DNA of 64,000 bases. It comes from Nostoc parmelioides FACHB-3921 (GTDB lineage Bacteria; Cyanobacteriota; Cyanobacteriia; Cyanobacteriales; Nostocaceae). Each line of letters opens with the position of its first letter. Position 1 is the stretch's first letter. Shown here one piece after another: positions 26,814 through 34,565 of this stretch. The stretch spans positions 1 to 64,000 of the forward strand of contig NZ_JACJQL010000030.1 in assembly GCF_014696625.1 (NCBI RefSeq), in the 5' to 3' direction. Below the pieces are notes generated by a model. It did no database searches. It had not been told where the DNA came from and worked only from the letters and a program-made list of their open reading frames with translations. Both the position numbers and the translations under genes were made by a program.

Positions 26814-27003
26814 ACCAAAGAAGAAAGGTAATGATTTGACTGCTACGAATTTGTTGTATTCACTTCGCTGTCGTGGTGGTTCTGCACCCTTGCATACAAT
26901 CTATTTCTCTAACGTTGCCATCCAATCGTTATTAGAGCAAAAGCTAGCGAAAGTTAAAAATACTGGCTGTGGTTTTGTGTTGGAACTTATCGAAGAAAAA
27001 TAA
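26806..27003 (+). CDS. conserved small backbone protein, wHTH-like (copy A)
   Basis: 65 residues, basic N-terminus MARPKKKGNDLTATNLLYSL, then APLHTIYFSNVAIQSLLEQK and a final strand VKNTGCGFVLELIEE. Size and layout fit a tiny winged-helix or similar DNA-binding protein. It overlaps the preceding gene by eight bases. The paralogue at 51157-51354 differs at only a few residues, so purifying selection is likely. Confidence 0.6.
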   Translation: MARPKKKGNDLTATNLLYSLRCRGGSAPLHTIYFSNVAIQSLLEQKLAKVKNTGCGFVLELIEEK

Positions 27004-27025
27004 TCAACGCAGAAAGGAAGTTTTC

Positions 27026-27220
27026 ATGGAAGTTAATTTACTCGATTTAGTTGGTGTGACTCAATATCTACTATCCCAAATAGCCAAACATCCAGACTTC
27101 TTAAAGCTCGAATATTACCCAGACTTAACCATTGGTGATGCTCAAACTGCACTGTCTTATATCAGAGATGAGCTAGAGAACGAGCAACAGTTATCTGCTG
27201 CATCAAAGGAAACGAATTAG
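27026..27220 (+). CDS. conserved small backbone protein (copy A)
   Basis: 64 residues from the ATG at 27026 with AGGAAG upstream. MEVNLLDLVGVTQYLLSQIA, HPDFLKLEYYPDLTIGDAQT and LSYIRDELENEQ are helical; no motif recognised. Its paralogue is 51448-51651. Followed by a hairpin that covaries between the two backbones. Confidence 0.55.
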   Translation: MEVNLLDLVGVTQYLLSQIAKHPDFLKLEYYPDLTIGDAQTALSYIRDELENEQQLSAASKETN

Positions 27221-27229
27221 GAAAAAGTG

Positions 27230-27262
27230 AATGCCTGAACGAGTGCTATTTCTTCAGGCATT
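27230..27262 (+). terminator. covarying hairpin between operon genes (A)
   Basis: AATGCCTGAA / TTCAGGCATT, 10-bp stem, 13-base loop. Backbone B has ATCGCCTGAA / TTCAGGCGAT at 51660-51690, where the changed stem bases stay paired. A structured RNA (terminator or processing site) under selection is the simplest reading. Confidence 0.6.
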
Positions 27263-27335
27263 AGCTAGGTCTGTAAGTAGCATCTTCCGACAGGATTTGT
27301 ATTATTGCACACTCCAAAAAATTTTGAGGTTAAGA

Positions 27336-28142
27336 ATGAATAACGAAATTAAGTTAGGGCTTTGTAATCCTCCCGAACCCCTTTATCTATACGTCAAAAA
27401 TGGGGAATTAAGCGGTGAATCGTACTTGTGGTATCACTACAACATAGAACAAGATAAAACCATTCCTGTACATCAAAAGGGTTTAACTGGCTATTTATCA
27501 GAACTGCGAGTAACAGCAAAAGAGTTCAAGGGCAAGGACAATATGAAGTTAGATATTGTCATTGCTGCTGATGAAGTTTACATCATCCGCACGGGCATAG
27601 AAACCAACTTTGCGAAGACATTTTTACTCGCAGCATCTCAAGTTTACGACTTTTCTAAACCTTTGATTATTGCTGCTACTGCTGGAGACGAGAACGTTGT
27701 GTTCTGTCGAGTATATGATGCAGCAACAAAAGTGAGAATACGCCGTGAATGGAATCCTAATGCTGACTGGGCAAGTCTTATTTCCGATATCCAATCTCGC
27801 TTGAGTGGGACATCTTCTATGGTACTAGAACAGCCCCCGCATCCCCAGGATATACGTGTGAAATATATTCGCACTTTGTTAGATTATCCACTTGATTTAG
27901 TCAAGGAGTATTTGCAGTTTCAAGATGTAACTAGCCCCAGTCAATTACCTGTTACTAAGGTGGATGCTCTCGTCAAAAATATGTGTCTTGCCTGGGCTGC
28001 TAATTATGTGGAGAATCCTCATGAAGCTAAAAGTTTATATCAACAGAAGGTGGTTGATTTGGTTGCTAATGGGGATGATGAATTGACAGCGATTAACCAA
28101 TGGATGCAGCAGGTGCAAGGGGCTAACGCTGGGATGGCTTAG
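27336..28142 (+). CDS. conserved backbone protein, unknown function
   Basis: About 268 residues from the ATG at 27336 (GAGG eight bases upstream). The longer open frame from 27231 crosses a conserved hairpin and is not believed. The N-terminal part (IKLGLCNPPEPLYLYVKNGE, YLSELRVTAKEFKGKDNMKL, ADEVYIIRTGI) is beta-rich, like an OB-type nucleic-acid-binding fold. The C-terminal part is helical (YPLDLVKEYLQFQDV, ALVKNMCLAWAANYVEN). In backbone B only its first ~11 codons survive (51787). A ssDNA-binding role is a guess. Confidence 0.5.
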   Translation: MNNEIKLGLCNPPEPLYLYVKNGELSGESYLWYHYNIEQDKTIPVHQKGLTGYLSELRVTAKEFKGKDNMKLDIVIAADEVYIIRTGIETNFAKTFLLAASQVYDFSKPLIIAATAGDENVVFCRVYDAATKVRIRREWNPNADWASLISDIQSRLSGTSSMVLEQPPHPQDIRVKYIRTLLDYPLDLVKEYLQFQDVTSPSQLPVTKVDALVKNMCLAWAANYVENPHEAKSLYQQKVVDLVANGDDELTAINQWMQQVQGANAGMA

Positions 28143-28216
28143 TGACATTTATAGGAGTCATGAATCAGAGTGTTTATGGCTCCTATTCCTACTTATTAAG
28201 TACACACGATTTAACC

Positions 28217-28432
28217 ATGAAAGTCATCGTTACTGTCGTCGAGAAAATTACAAGTGAAGCTCACATTGATATCCCAGACGAGTTGACCCAAGAAGGAATC
28301 AAGCAAGAAATAGTTGACAGATACAACTCTGGCCAAATGCAAACTGATTTCAATATTGCTCAAGTCGATTTTATATCCATCAGCGCACAGATTTTAATAA
28401 CTGAATCCAAAGAATCTGAGGCAACTGTATGA
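28217..28432 (+). CDS. small protein, unknown function
   Basis: About 71 residues from the ATG at 28217 (MKVIVTVVEKITSEAHIDIP). Two upstream in-frame starts are possible. No recognised motif; it starts with a hydrophobic strand and is acidic. Its stop overlaps the next start (ATGA), coupling it to the HTH gene that follows. Confidence 0.45.
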   Translation: MKVIVTVVEKITSEAHIDIPDELTQEGIKQEIVDRYNSGQMQTDFNIAQVDFISISAQILITESKESEATV

Positions 28433-28683
28433 CTAAAAATTTCACTCACTCAGAAAAATACAACTGTCATCAAATCGCCAGTGTTCTCTCGCTGAATTTG
28501 TCTACTGTCCGTCTTTGGATTAACCGAGGCTGGCTTAAGGCAAACAAGCGTAGTCCAAAGTATTACGAAGTCGGGATTAGCCATCTCAAACAGTTTTTAG
28601 ATAACCCTCCGCAACAAATTAAAAAACGCATTGCCAGTCTGGATACCCAAGCTATTAATCATCTTTTAAAGGGGAAAGTGTAA
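28429..28683 (+). CDS. MerR/excisionase-type helix-turn-helix protein
   Basis: 84 residues. CHQIASVLSLNLSTVRLWIN then RGWLKANKRSPKYYEVGISH is a classic HTH with wing as in excisionases and MerR-like proteins. The tail HLKQFLDNPPQQIKKRIASL follows. The protein at 29238-29627 has the same unit (GWLKAKKRSVHCYQV and LKRFFQNPPASIRTRIAAI), so the two are paralogues. It starts in an ATGA overlap and ends in a TAATG overlap with the next gene. Probably a DNA-binding regulator of the backbone. Confidence 0.65.
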   Translation: MTKNFTHSEKYNCHQIASVLSLNLSTVRLWINRGWLKANKRSPKYYEVGISHLKQFLDNPPQQIKKRIASLDTQAINHLLKGKV

Positions 28684-29138
28684 TGGAAGCAATCACTGAA
28701 CTAGAGAAATGTTGGTATCTCTCGCCGCCTTGGGGTCAAGAGATTCCCTCGGTTGAAGTCAATTTGTGGGAGCGAGTTTATCTCAAGGCTTCGCGGACAT
28801 TCGGATGCTGCTCTGGGCTTGGGTGGAGCAAAGGCGATTGGGTCTATTTCATCGACCTTGAAGACGAGGTTGTACACGCTACTAAGCACGAGATTGTTGC
28901 TACTGGTCGGATAGAACAGAACACTGTGAAAAAGCCAGCTTACGTTATCGGCGATCGCGTGATGTTGGTTGGTCATGCGCCAGGGACAAAGCAGCGTTTG
29001 GTTTTGGGTGTTCAGCAGGTGGATAGGGGTTGGTTTTACTTGGTTGAATGGCAATCACCTATGCTTGTACCCAGTATATCTATGCCCAATCGCTCTTCTT
29101 TGGTCAGGGAGGAAGACTTGGTACGGGTGAAAGTCTAA
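28683..29138 (+). CDS. DUF1392-like protein
   Basis: 151 residues, start overlapping the previous stop (TAATG). LEKCWYLSPPWGQEIPSVEV, LWERVYLKASRTFGCCSGLG and WSKGDWVYFIDLEDEVVHAT match what I remember of DUF1392, a family largely confined to Nostoc-like cyanobacteria. The later part (DRVMLVGHAPGTKQRLVLGV) looks like a small beta barrel. Function unknown. Confidence 0.55.
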   Translation: MEAITELEKCWYLSPPWGQEIPSVEVNLWERVYLKASRTFGCCSGLGWSKGDWVYFIDLEDEVVHATKHEIVATGRIEQNTVKKPAYVIGDRVMLVGHAPGTKQRLVLGVQQVDRGWFYLVEWQSPMLVPSISMPNRSSLVREEDLVRVKV

Positions 29139-29237
29139 GTTTTCTCCAACCTTGACGAGTTTTAGTAAAAGTAACTCACGTTTAAGTCGCCACTACAAAA
29201 TTTTAATTTCAATTTTGATGAGTGTTGAGATTTATCT

Positions 29238-29627
29238 ATGAGCATTAAATGGACACAAGAAGAGTTAGACACCCTTGAGGAAATGGCAGAAATATTCACA
29301 GTAAAACAGATTGCCTTTCGCCTCAAAAGACGAGGATACTATCGTAGCGAGTTAGCAATCGCTTGCAAATTGTATAAACTTGGTTACTCTATCCGTCCCA
29401 CCCTTGATAATTATAGTTGTAGCGAAATTGCCAAGAATCTTTGCTTACATCCAACAACTATTACTAAATGGGTGAGACAGGGCTGGCTCAAAGCGAAAAA
29501 ACGCTCTGTTCATTGTTATCAGGTCAGAAGTCAGGACTTAAAACGGTTTTTCCAAAATCCGCCTGCATCAATTAGAACGCGGATTGCGGCAATAGGCCCA
29601 CAGGTTATCAGCTATTTGGTGGGGTAA
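29238..29627 (+). CDS. double helix-turn-helix protein, paralogue of 28429-28683
   Basis: 129 residues. The first half (WTQEELDTLEEMAEIFTVKQ, IAFRLKRRGYYRSELAIACK) looks like a Myb/SANT- or homing-type HTH. The second half (CSEIAKNLCLHPTTITKWVR, QGWLKAKKRSVHCYQV) is a MerR/excisionase-type HTH shared with 28429-28683. The last gene of the backbone A rightward set, 100 bases after its neighbour. A regulator of the element is likely. Confidence 0.6.
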   Translation: MSIKWTQEELDTLEEMAEIFTVKQIAFRLKRRGYYRSELAIACKLYKLGYSIRPTLDNYSCSEIAKNLCLHPTTITKWVRQGWLKAKKRSVHCYQVRSQDLKRFFQNPPASIRTRIAAIGPQVISYLVG

Positions 29628-29742
29628 TCGGTAGTTTTATGTCAAATAAGCAGAATGTAGAATGTAGACATAGAAAGGGATAAGGGTAGACGGAAGGTAG
29701 GCATTTGCTGTCTGGTATTTTGATTCTAGGGCTATAGTGGTA

Positions 29743-29761
29743 AATTTATTGATAATAAATT
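29743..29761. promoter_or_regulatory. palindromic Fur-box-like site before AraC gene
   Basis: AATTTATTGATAATAAATT, with perfect 8-base arms around GAT, about 20 bases before the AraC-family start. It resembles the AT-rich Fur box, in keeping with iron control of the cassette. Confidence 0.45.
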
Positions 29762-29780
29762 GCACTTAGCTCACTCCAGC

Positions 29781-30782
29781 ATGACACTCATCCTCAGCCA
29801 ATCAGACCTTGACGAACTGCACCAACAGGCTTCTAAACCCCAGGTGGAAAATCTTGTACTTGATAGCTTTGAGAGGCTTGAGGGCGTACCGGAAATCGTA
29901 GGACAGGGCTATGATCGCAGCATGAAGCTATCGCCTGGGGTGTCGTTAAATTTTTCAGATTGCGAATATCACCAGGACTTGATGGTAAAAACGCCTGCCC
30001 ATGAGCATCCGATTCAGTTCACGATTTTTCTATCAGGCTACCTTTATGTTGATGAAGTTCATCCTCATATCGGTGGGACACGTAGCTACTTTTCGGGTAG
30101 CGGAATTTCGCCTAGCTACATTGAAAAGTATCGTGCTGGAGACCGTTTAATTACGGTGAATGTAGAAATTGAACCACAACTGATAGAATCATTTTTGATT
30201 GAGGATGGGCAGTATAGTTCTGATATCCAACAATTACTATTCAAAGGAGAAGACTGGAAAAACTCATTTTATCCAAAAGTGACACCAGCAATACGCGAGC
30301 TTGCTCAACAAATGTGGAATGCACCCTATCGTGGTACAGCAAAACGGATGTATCTCCAGGCAAAGGTGTTTGAAATAATAGCGATGTACTTGGATTTGAT
30401 TTCAGCAGATCGACAGCCAATTCATACCACGCTGGGATTTAAACCTGACACCATCGCCCGCATTTACCACGCTAAAGAAATTTTGACAACACAATTTGAG
30501 CATCCGCCATTGCTTTCGGAACTAGCGCAGCAAGTAGGTGTCAGCGTTAGCACTCTCCACAGAGGTTTTACTACACTCTTTAACACAACTGTCATGGGTT
30601 ATTTGGCACAGCAACGGTTACAAAAGGCAGAGATTTTATTGTGTCAAGGCAATTATCAAGTGTCAGAAGTTGCCAATCTAGTAGGGTATAGCCACCTCAG
30701 TCGTTTTGCAGCAGCATTCAAGCGACAGTATGGCATCACACCTAGTCAGTGTTTGGCAGGTAAAAAAGTAGTTTTCGGCTAA
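29781..30782 (+). CDS. AraC-family regulator (PchR-like)
   Basis: About 333 residues from the ATG at 29781; an earlier TTG is possible. The C-terminal ~95 residues are a double HTH of the AraC family: PPLLSELAQQVGVSVSTLHR, LFNTTVMGYLAQQRLQKAEI and VSEVANLVGYSHLSRFAAAF, ending FKRQYGITPSQC. The N-terminal ~230 residues fit the sensor part of PchR-type regulators, which bind ferric siderophores and switch on receptor genes. It directly precedes a TonB-dependent siderophore receptor, so autoregulated control of that receptor is likely. Confidence 0.8.
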   Translation: MTLILSQSDLDELHQQASKPQVENLVLDSFERLEGVPEIVGQGYDRSMKLSPGVSLNFSDCEYHQDLMVKTPAHEHPIQFTIFLSGYLYVDEVHPHIGGTRSYFSGSGISPSYIEKYRAGDRLITVNVEIEPQLIESFLIEDGQYSSDIQQLLFKGEDWKNSFYPKVTPAIRELAQQMWNAPYRGTAKRMYLQAKVFEIIAMYLDLISADRQPIHTTLGFKPDTIARIYHAKEILTTQFEHPPLLSELAQQVGVSVSTLHRGFTTLFNTTVMGYLAQQRLQKAEILLCQGNYQVSEVANLVGYSHLSRFAAAFKRQYGITPSQCLAGKKVVFG

Positions 30783-30836
30783 TAAATGGCATTTTTCGGA
30801 TAGACACGCCACAGTCAACTTCTCTACACTACACCT

Positions 30837-30859
30837 TATTGTTATCAAAAATCATTAGC
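30837..30859 (+). promoter_or_regulatory. possible Fur box before TonB receptor
   Basis: TATTGTTATCAAAAATCATT, rich in the ATTGTTATC / ATCATT half-sites of Fur boxes, about 30 bases before the receptor ATG. Imperfect; moderate support only. Confidence 0.35.
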
Positions 30860-30889
30860 AACAAAAGCTGCAAGGCTCTGTGAGGAACT

Positions 30890-33541
30890 ATGAGGGGTTG
30901 GTGTTTATCTGTTCGTCTATCTTTTTTAATCAGTGTTTCGGGATGTTTGAGTATTGTTGCAGTTTCATCGGTATTGGCTAGTGAAAAACAGCAAGATGTA
31001 GATACACAACATCAAACAAGTTTTCAAATTCGCCAACCCAGCAAAATAGAACTACCCACGACTAACGCCCAACTGCTAGTACAGTCACCAACTCCCAGCA
31101 ATTCCCCTGCCGTTTCGGGAAGTATTGTCACAATTACGGGAGTGAAAGCAAATCCCACGGATAAAGGTGTAGAGATAATTTTAGAGACAACGCTTGGGGA
31201 ACAACTGCAAGTCTCAAATCGCAGTGCTGAGAATAACTTTATTGCAGATATTCCTAATGCTCAATTGCGTTTATCCAGTGGTGAAGCCTTTACATTTCGC
31301 TCGGAAAAACCAGTCAATGGAATTACAGAAATTACAGTTACAAATATTGATGCAAATACTGTAAGGGTGACGGTGGTGGGTGTTGCAGCATTACCCACAG
31401 TTGAGTTATTTGATGATGATGCAGGACTGGTTTTTGCGGTAACATCTACGACAACGGCGACAAAACCACCCCAAACACCGCCAACTGAAGAACAGCCAGC
31501 AAGCGAAACACCAACAGCACAGCAGGATGACCCGATTGAGTTGGTGGTGACGGGTGAACGGGATAGTTATCGTGTACCGAATGCGAGTACGGCGACGCGG
31601 ACGGATACACCATTACGGGATATTCCCCAGTCGATTCAGGTTGTACCCCAAGAGGTATTGCGCGATCGCAGCGTCAGAACTCTAACACAAGCAGTAGAAA
31701 CTGTCAGTGGTGTAACTCTATCTTCTTCCTATTCGGGTTCGGTTGGTACTGTTGGTGGTTTTAGAACCATTCGAGGATTCGTTCAAGGAGGCAGTTTCCG
31801 GAATGGTCTTAATGGCGATCCCGGTATTGGTGTTAACCCAATTGGAACGATTGAGCAGGTTGAAGTATTAAAAGGGCCTGCTTCGGTTTTGTTCGGAGCA
31901 TTAGAACCAGGTGGGGTTATTAACACTATTACTCGGCAACCATTAGCTGAACCTTATTACAGACTTGGGTTTGAAGCAGGGAATTTTGGACGCTATCAAC
32001 CCAGTGTTGACTTGTCAGGCCCACTAACAACAGATAGGAGCATCCTTTATCGCTTTATTGCTGCTTATGACGGTGGAGAGGGCTTTCAAGATTATACCAA
32101 CTCTCAAACAACAACCATTGCACCTTCACTGACATTCAAAATAGGAGATCGGACAAATCTAAATATTTACTATGAGTATGCTAGATACTACGCCAACCCT
32201 TCTAGCAGTTATACTGCGCTTCTGGGTGATGGTAGCCTACCACCTAGAAGTTTTTATCCTAGTTATGGGACATCACTGGAGAGTGAAAGCCAAAGATTTG
32301 GTTATGCCCTAAACCATGCGTTTAACGATAACTGGCAGGTTCGCAATAACCTTGCTATTAATTTTACAAACTTTTCAAATCGGGAAATCTATTATTTAGG
32401 AATATTGGATGACCGCTTTCTATCAGGGTTTGAAAATTTTGCAGCTGATGATTCAATTAGTACCTATTCTGGGCAAATTGATTTGCTTGGGAAGTTTAAG
32501 ACTGGCTCAATTTCTCATCAGCTTTTAGCTGGCTTTGATTTCAACCGTAGAGTACAGTACTTTGGGCAACTTCAGGAGTCAACTAGTTTACCAGACCTAG
32601 ATATATTCAATCCAAATTACGATGTCACGGTACCTGATTTTCTGATACCAGTCTTTACAAACCAGGATATCACTCAATCCTACGGAGTTTACCTTCAAGA
32701 TCAAATTGCTTTTAGCGATAATCTCAAGTTGTTGATTGGTGGTCGCTATGATTGGATATCTTCTAGTGGGTTCAGACTTATTGACAGCGACGATCCATCC
32801 CAAAATGACGGAGCCTTTAGCCCTCGAATTGGACTGGTTTACCAACCCAGTGAAAACATCTCACTTTACACTAGCTATAGCCAATCCTTCCGCCCAGCAG
32901 TGGGACGCAACCCAGACAATAGAGCATTTGAACCAACTAGAGGAACTCAATACGAAGTCGGTATTAAAACTGATTTCTTAGACGGCAGGCTTTCAACAAC
33001 TCTAGCCGCCTATAATCTCACAAAAACCAATGTACTGACTCCCGACCCCGACCCTGTTCTAGCTTTACAGGGTTTCCAAGTACAAGTAGGAGAACAACGC
33101 AGTCGCGGAATTGAGCTAGACGTTGCAGGTGAAGTTTTACCTGGTTGGAGGATTGTAGCTTCCTATGCTCTGACTGACGCAGAAGTCACCGCCGATAATT
33201 CCACACCCAGCCGAATCGGTAATCGCCTAGAAATGGTACCACAACATCAAGCAAGTCTATGGACAACCTACACAATTCAGGGCGGAGATTTGCAAGGGTT
33301 GGGATTTGGATTAGGACTATTTTACGTTGGTGAGCGGCAAGGTAATTTGGATAACTCATTTCAGCTAGGCGATTACTTACGTACTGACGCAGCACTTTTC
33401 TATCGTCGAGATAGATTTAATGCGGCAATTAATGTTCGCAATCTTTTTAACACAGATTACCTTAGTGCAACTATCGGCGAAATTTATAATTTTAGGGGCG
33501 AACCATTTACCATTACTGGCTCTGTGAGTTGGGAGTTTTAA
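30890..33541 (+). CDS. TonB-dependent siderophore receptor with AMIN domain
   Basis: 883 residues; GAGGA before the ATG. Signal peptide about 1-31 (ending VSSVLASE), then a cyanobacterial AMIN domain at about 82-185 (ITGVKANPTDKGVEIILETT), a Pro/Thr-rich linker, and a TonB-box-like ELVVTGERD. The plug domain follows (TPLRDIPQSIQVVPQEVLRD, TIRGFVQGG, EQVEVLKGPASVLFG, PGGVINTITRQP), then a 22-strand barrel ending in a final aromatic (GSVSWEF). It brings ferric siderophores across the outer membrane. AMIN may anchor it to the cell wall. It is followed after 13 bases by a binding-protein gene. Very sure. Confidence 0.92.
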   Translation: MRGWCLSVRLSFLISVSGCLSIVAVSSVLASEKQQDVDTQHQTSFQIRQPSKIELPTTNAQLLVQSPTPSNSPAVSGSIVTITGVKANPTDKGVEIILETTLGEQLQVSNRSAENNFIADIPNAQLRLSSGEAFTFRSEKPVNGITEITVTNIDANTVRVTVVGVAALPTVELFDDDAGLVFAVTSTTTATKPPQTPPTEEQPASETPTAQQDDPIELVVTGERDSYRVPNASTATRTDTPLRDIPQSIQVVPQEVLRDRSVRTLTQAVETVSGVTLSSSYSGSVGTVGGFRTIRGFVQGGSFRNGLNGDPGIGVNPIGTIEQVEVLKGPASVLFGALEPGGVINTITRQPLAEPYYRLGFEAGNFGRYQPSVDLSGPLTTDRSILYRFIAAYDGGEGFQDYTNSQTTTIAPSLTFKIGDRTNLNIYYEYARYYANPSSSYTALLGDGSLPPRSFYPSYGTSLESESQRFGYALNHAFNDNWQVRNNLAINFTNFSNREIYYLGILDDRFLSGFENFAADDSISTYSGQIDLLGKFKTGSISHQLLAGFDFNRRVQYFGQLQESTSLPDLDIFNPNYDVTVPDFLIPVFTNQDITQSYGVYLQDQIAFSDNLKLLIGGRYDWISSSGFRLIDSDDPSQNDGAFSPRIGLVYQPSENISLYTSYSQSFRPAVGRNPDNRAFEPTRGTQYEVGIKTDFLDGRLSTTLAAYNLTKTNVLTPDPDPVLALQGFQVQVGEQRSRGIELDVAGEVLPGWRIVASYALTDAEVTADNSTPSRIGNRLEMVPQHQASLWTTYTIQGGDLQGLGFGLGLFYVGERQGNLDNSFQLGDYLRTDAALFYRRDRFNAAINVRNLFNTDYLSATIGEIYNFRGEPFTITGSVSWEF

Positions 33542-33554
33542 TTTGCTGTTCATC

Positions 33555-34547
33555 ATGAGAAATAAAGCTACCCGTAGCATCGCTTTGATTCTGCTTTTCC
33601 TGACAACTATTATTGCTTTATCAATTTCCGCTTGCAACAATATAATCCAATTAGAGCAACCAAAAGCAAATTCGACTGCTATTCCAACTAACAAGACAGC
33701 GACAGGAACACTAGTAGCAACAAAAATAGTTAGCCATGCTTTTGGTCAGCTTGAAATTCCCATTCATCCCCAGCGTATAGTTTTGGTGGATGATTATTTC
33801 CTACTCGATTCTCTACTAGCATTAGCCATCAAGCCAGTAGGTTATGCAACCTGTCTTACTTGTATAGGAGAAGGTTCACTAACTCGACTCGCTGTTGATA
33901 TCCCTATAGTTGGTAGTAGAGAAAATCCTTCTCTGGAAAAAATTCTCACCTTAAAACCAGATTTAATTTTAGGAAGTGAATGGCAAAAACAGAGTTACCC
34001 ACTTCTCTCTGCGATTGCGCCTACAGTAATGCTACCTAATTCTAGTAAAGCAGACTTTAAAAGAGATTTGCAATACATCGCCAAAGTAGTAGGGAAAAGT
34101 GATCGTGTTGAGGCAATTCTAGCCGATTATGAAAAACGAATTCAACTATTCCGGCAGAAGGTCGGAACAAAACTGAAAGCAAAGACAGTATCCGTATTTG
34201 TCATTGCTGGTTCAACTATTGGTGTTTATAGGCCAGACAGTATTTATTTAAGCCAGATACTAAGTGATATTGGTCTTCAATTTATTCCAGCTTATAAAAA
34301 GCTAAAAAATGATTGGTTAAGCTTAAGCATCGAAACTTTACCTGAGTACGATGCTGATTTTTTGTTTGTGATGATAGTTCTCGAAAGAGGCTCTAAAAAC
34401 CTAAACTCGTTATCTTTTTTGAAACAACCAATTTGGCAAACCCTAAAAGCCGTTCAGAAGAAACAGGTATATGCAGGACAATGGCTTTCTGTTGCAGGGC
34501 CAATCACAACTAATAGATTTATTGACGACCTTTATCAATCCTTCTAA
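33555..34547 (+). CDS. iron-siderophore ABC substrate-binding lipoprotein (FecB/FhuD type)
   Basis: About 330 residues from the ATG at 33555. Lipobox ALSISAC with Cys27 as the likely lipid-modified residue. The periplasmic-binding fold of the FecB class follows: GQLEIPIHPQRIVLVDDYFL, ALAIKPVGYA, LEKILTLKPDLILGSEW, YPLLSAIAPTVML and IDDLYQSF at the end. It would catch ferric siderophores delivered by the upstream receptor. No inner-membrane permease of the importer class is in the cassette. Confidence 0.88.
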   Translation: MRNKATRSIALILLFLTTIIALSISACNNIIQLEQPKANSTAIPTNKTATGTLVATKIVSHAFGQLEIPIHPQRIVLVDDYFLLDSLLALAIKPVGYATCLTCIGEGSLTRLAVDIPIVGSRENPSLEKILTLKPDLILGSEWQKQSYPLLSAIAPTVMLPNSSKADFKRDLQYIAKVVGKSDRVEAILADYEKRIQLFRQKVGTKLKAKTVSVFVIAGSTIGVYRPDSIYLSQILSDIGLQFIPAYKKLKNDWLSLSIETLPEYDADFLFVMIVLERGSKNLNSLSFLKQPIWQTLKAVQKKQVYAGQWLSVAGPITTNRFIDDLYQSF

Positions 34548-34565
34548 ATTATCATTTCTATTACA

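Noticed and set aside
27231..27335. Longer N-terminus for the 268-residue backbone protein
   Set aside because: The added stretch is a hairpin that covaries with backbone B; the ATG at 27336 has a ribosome site kept in both copies.
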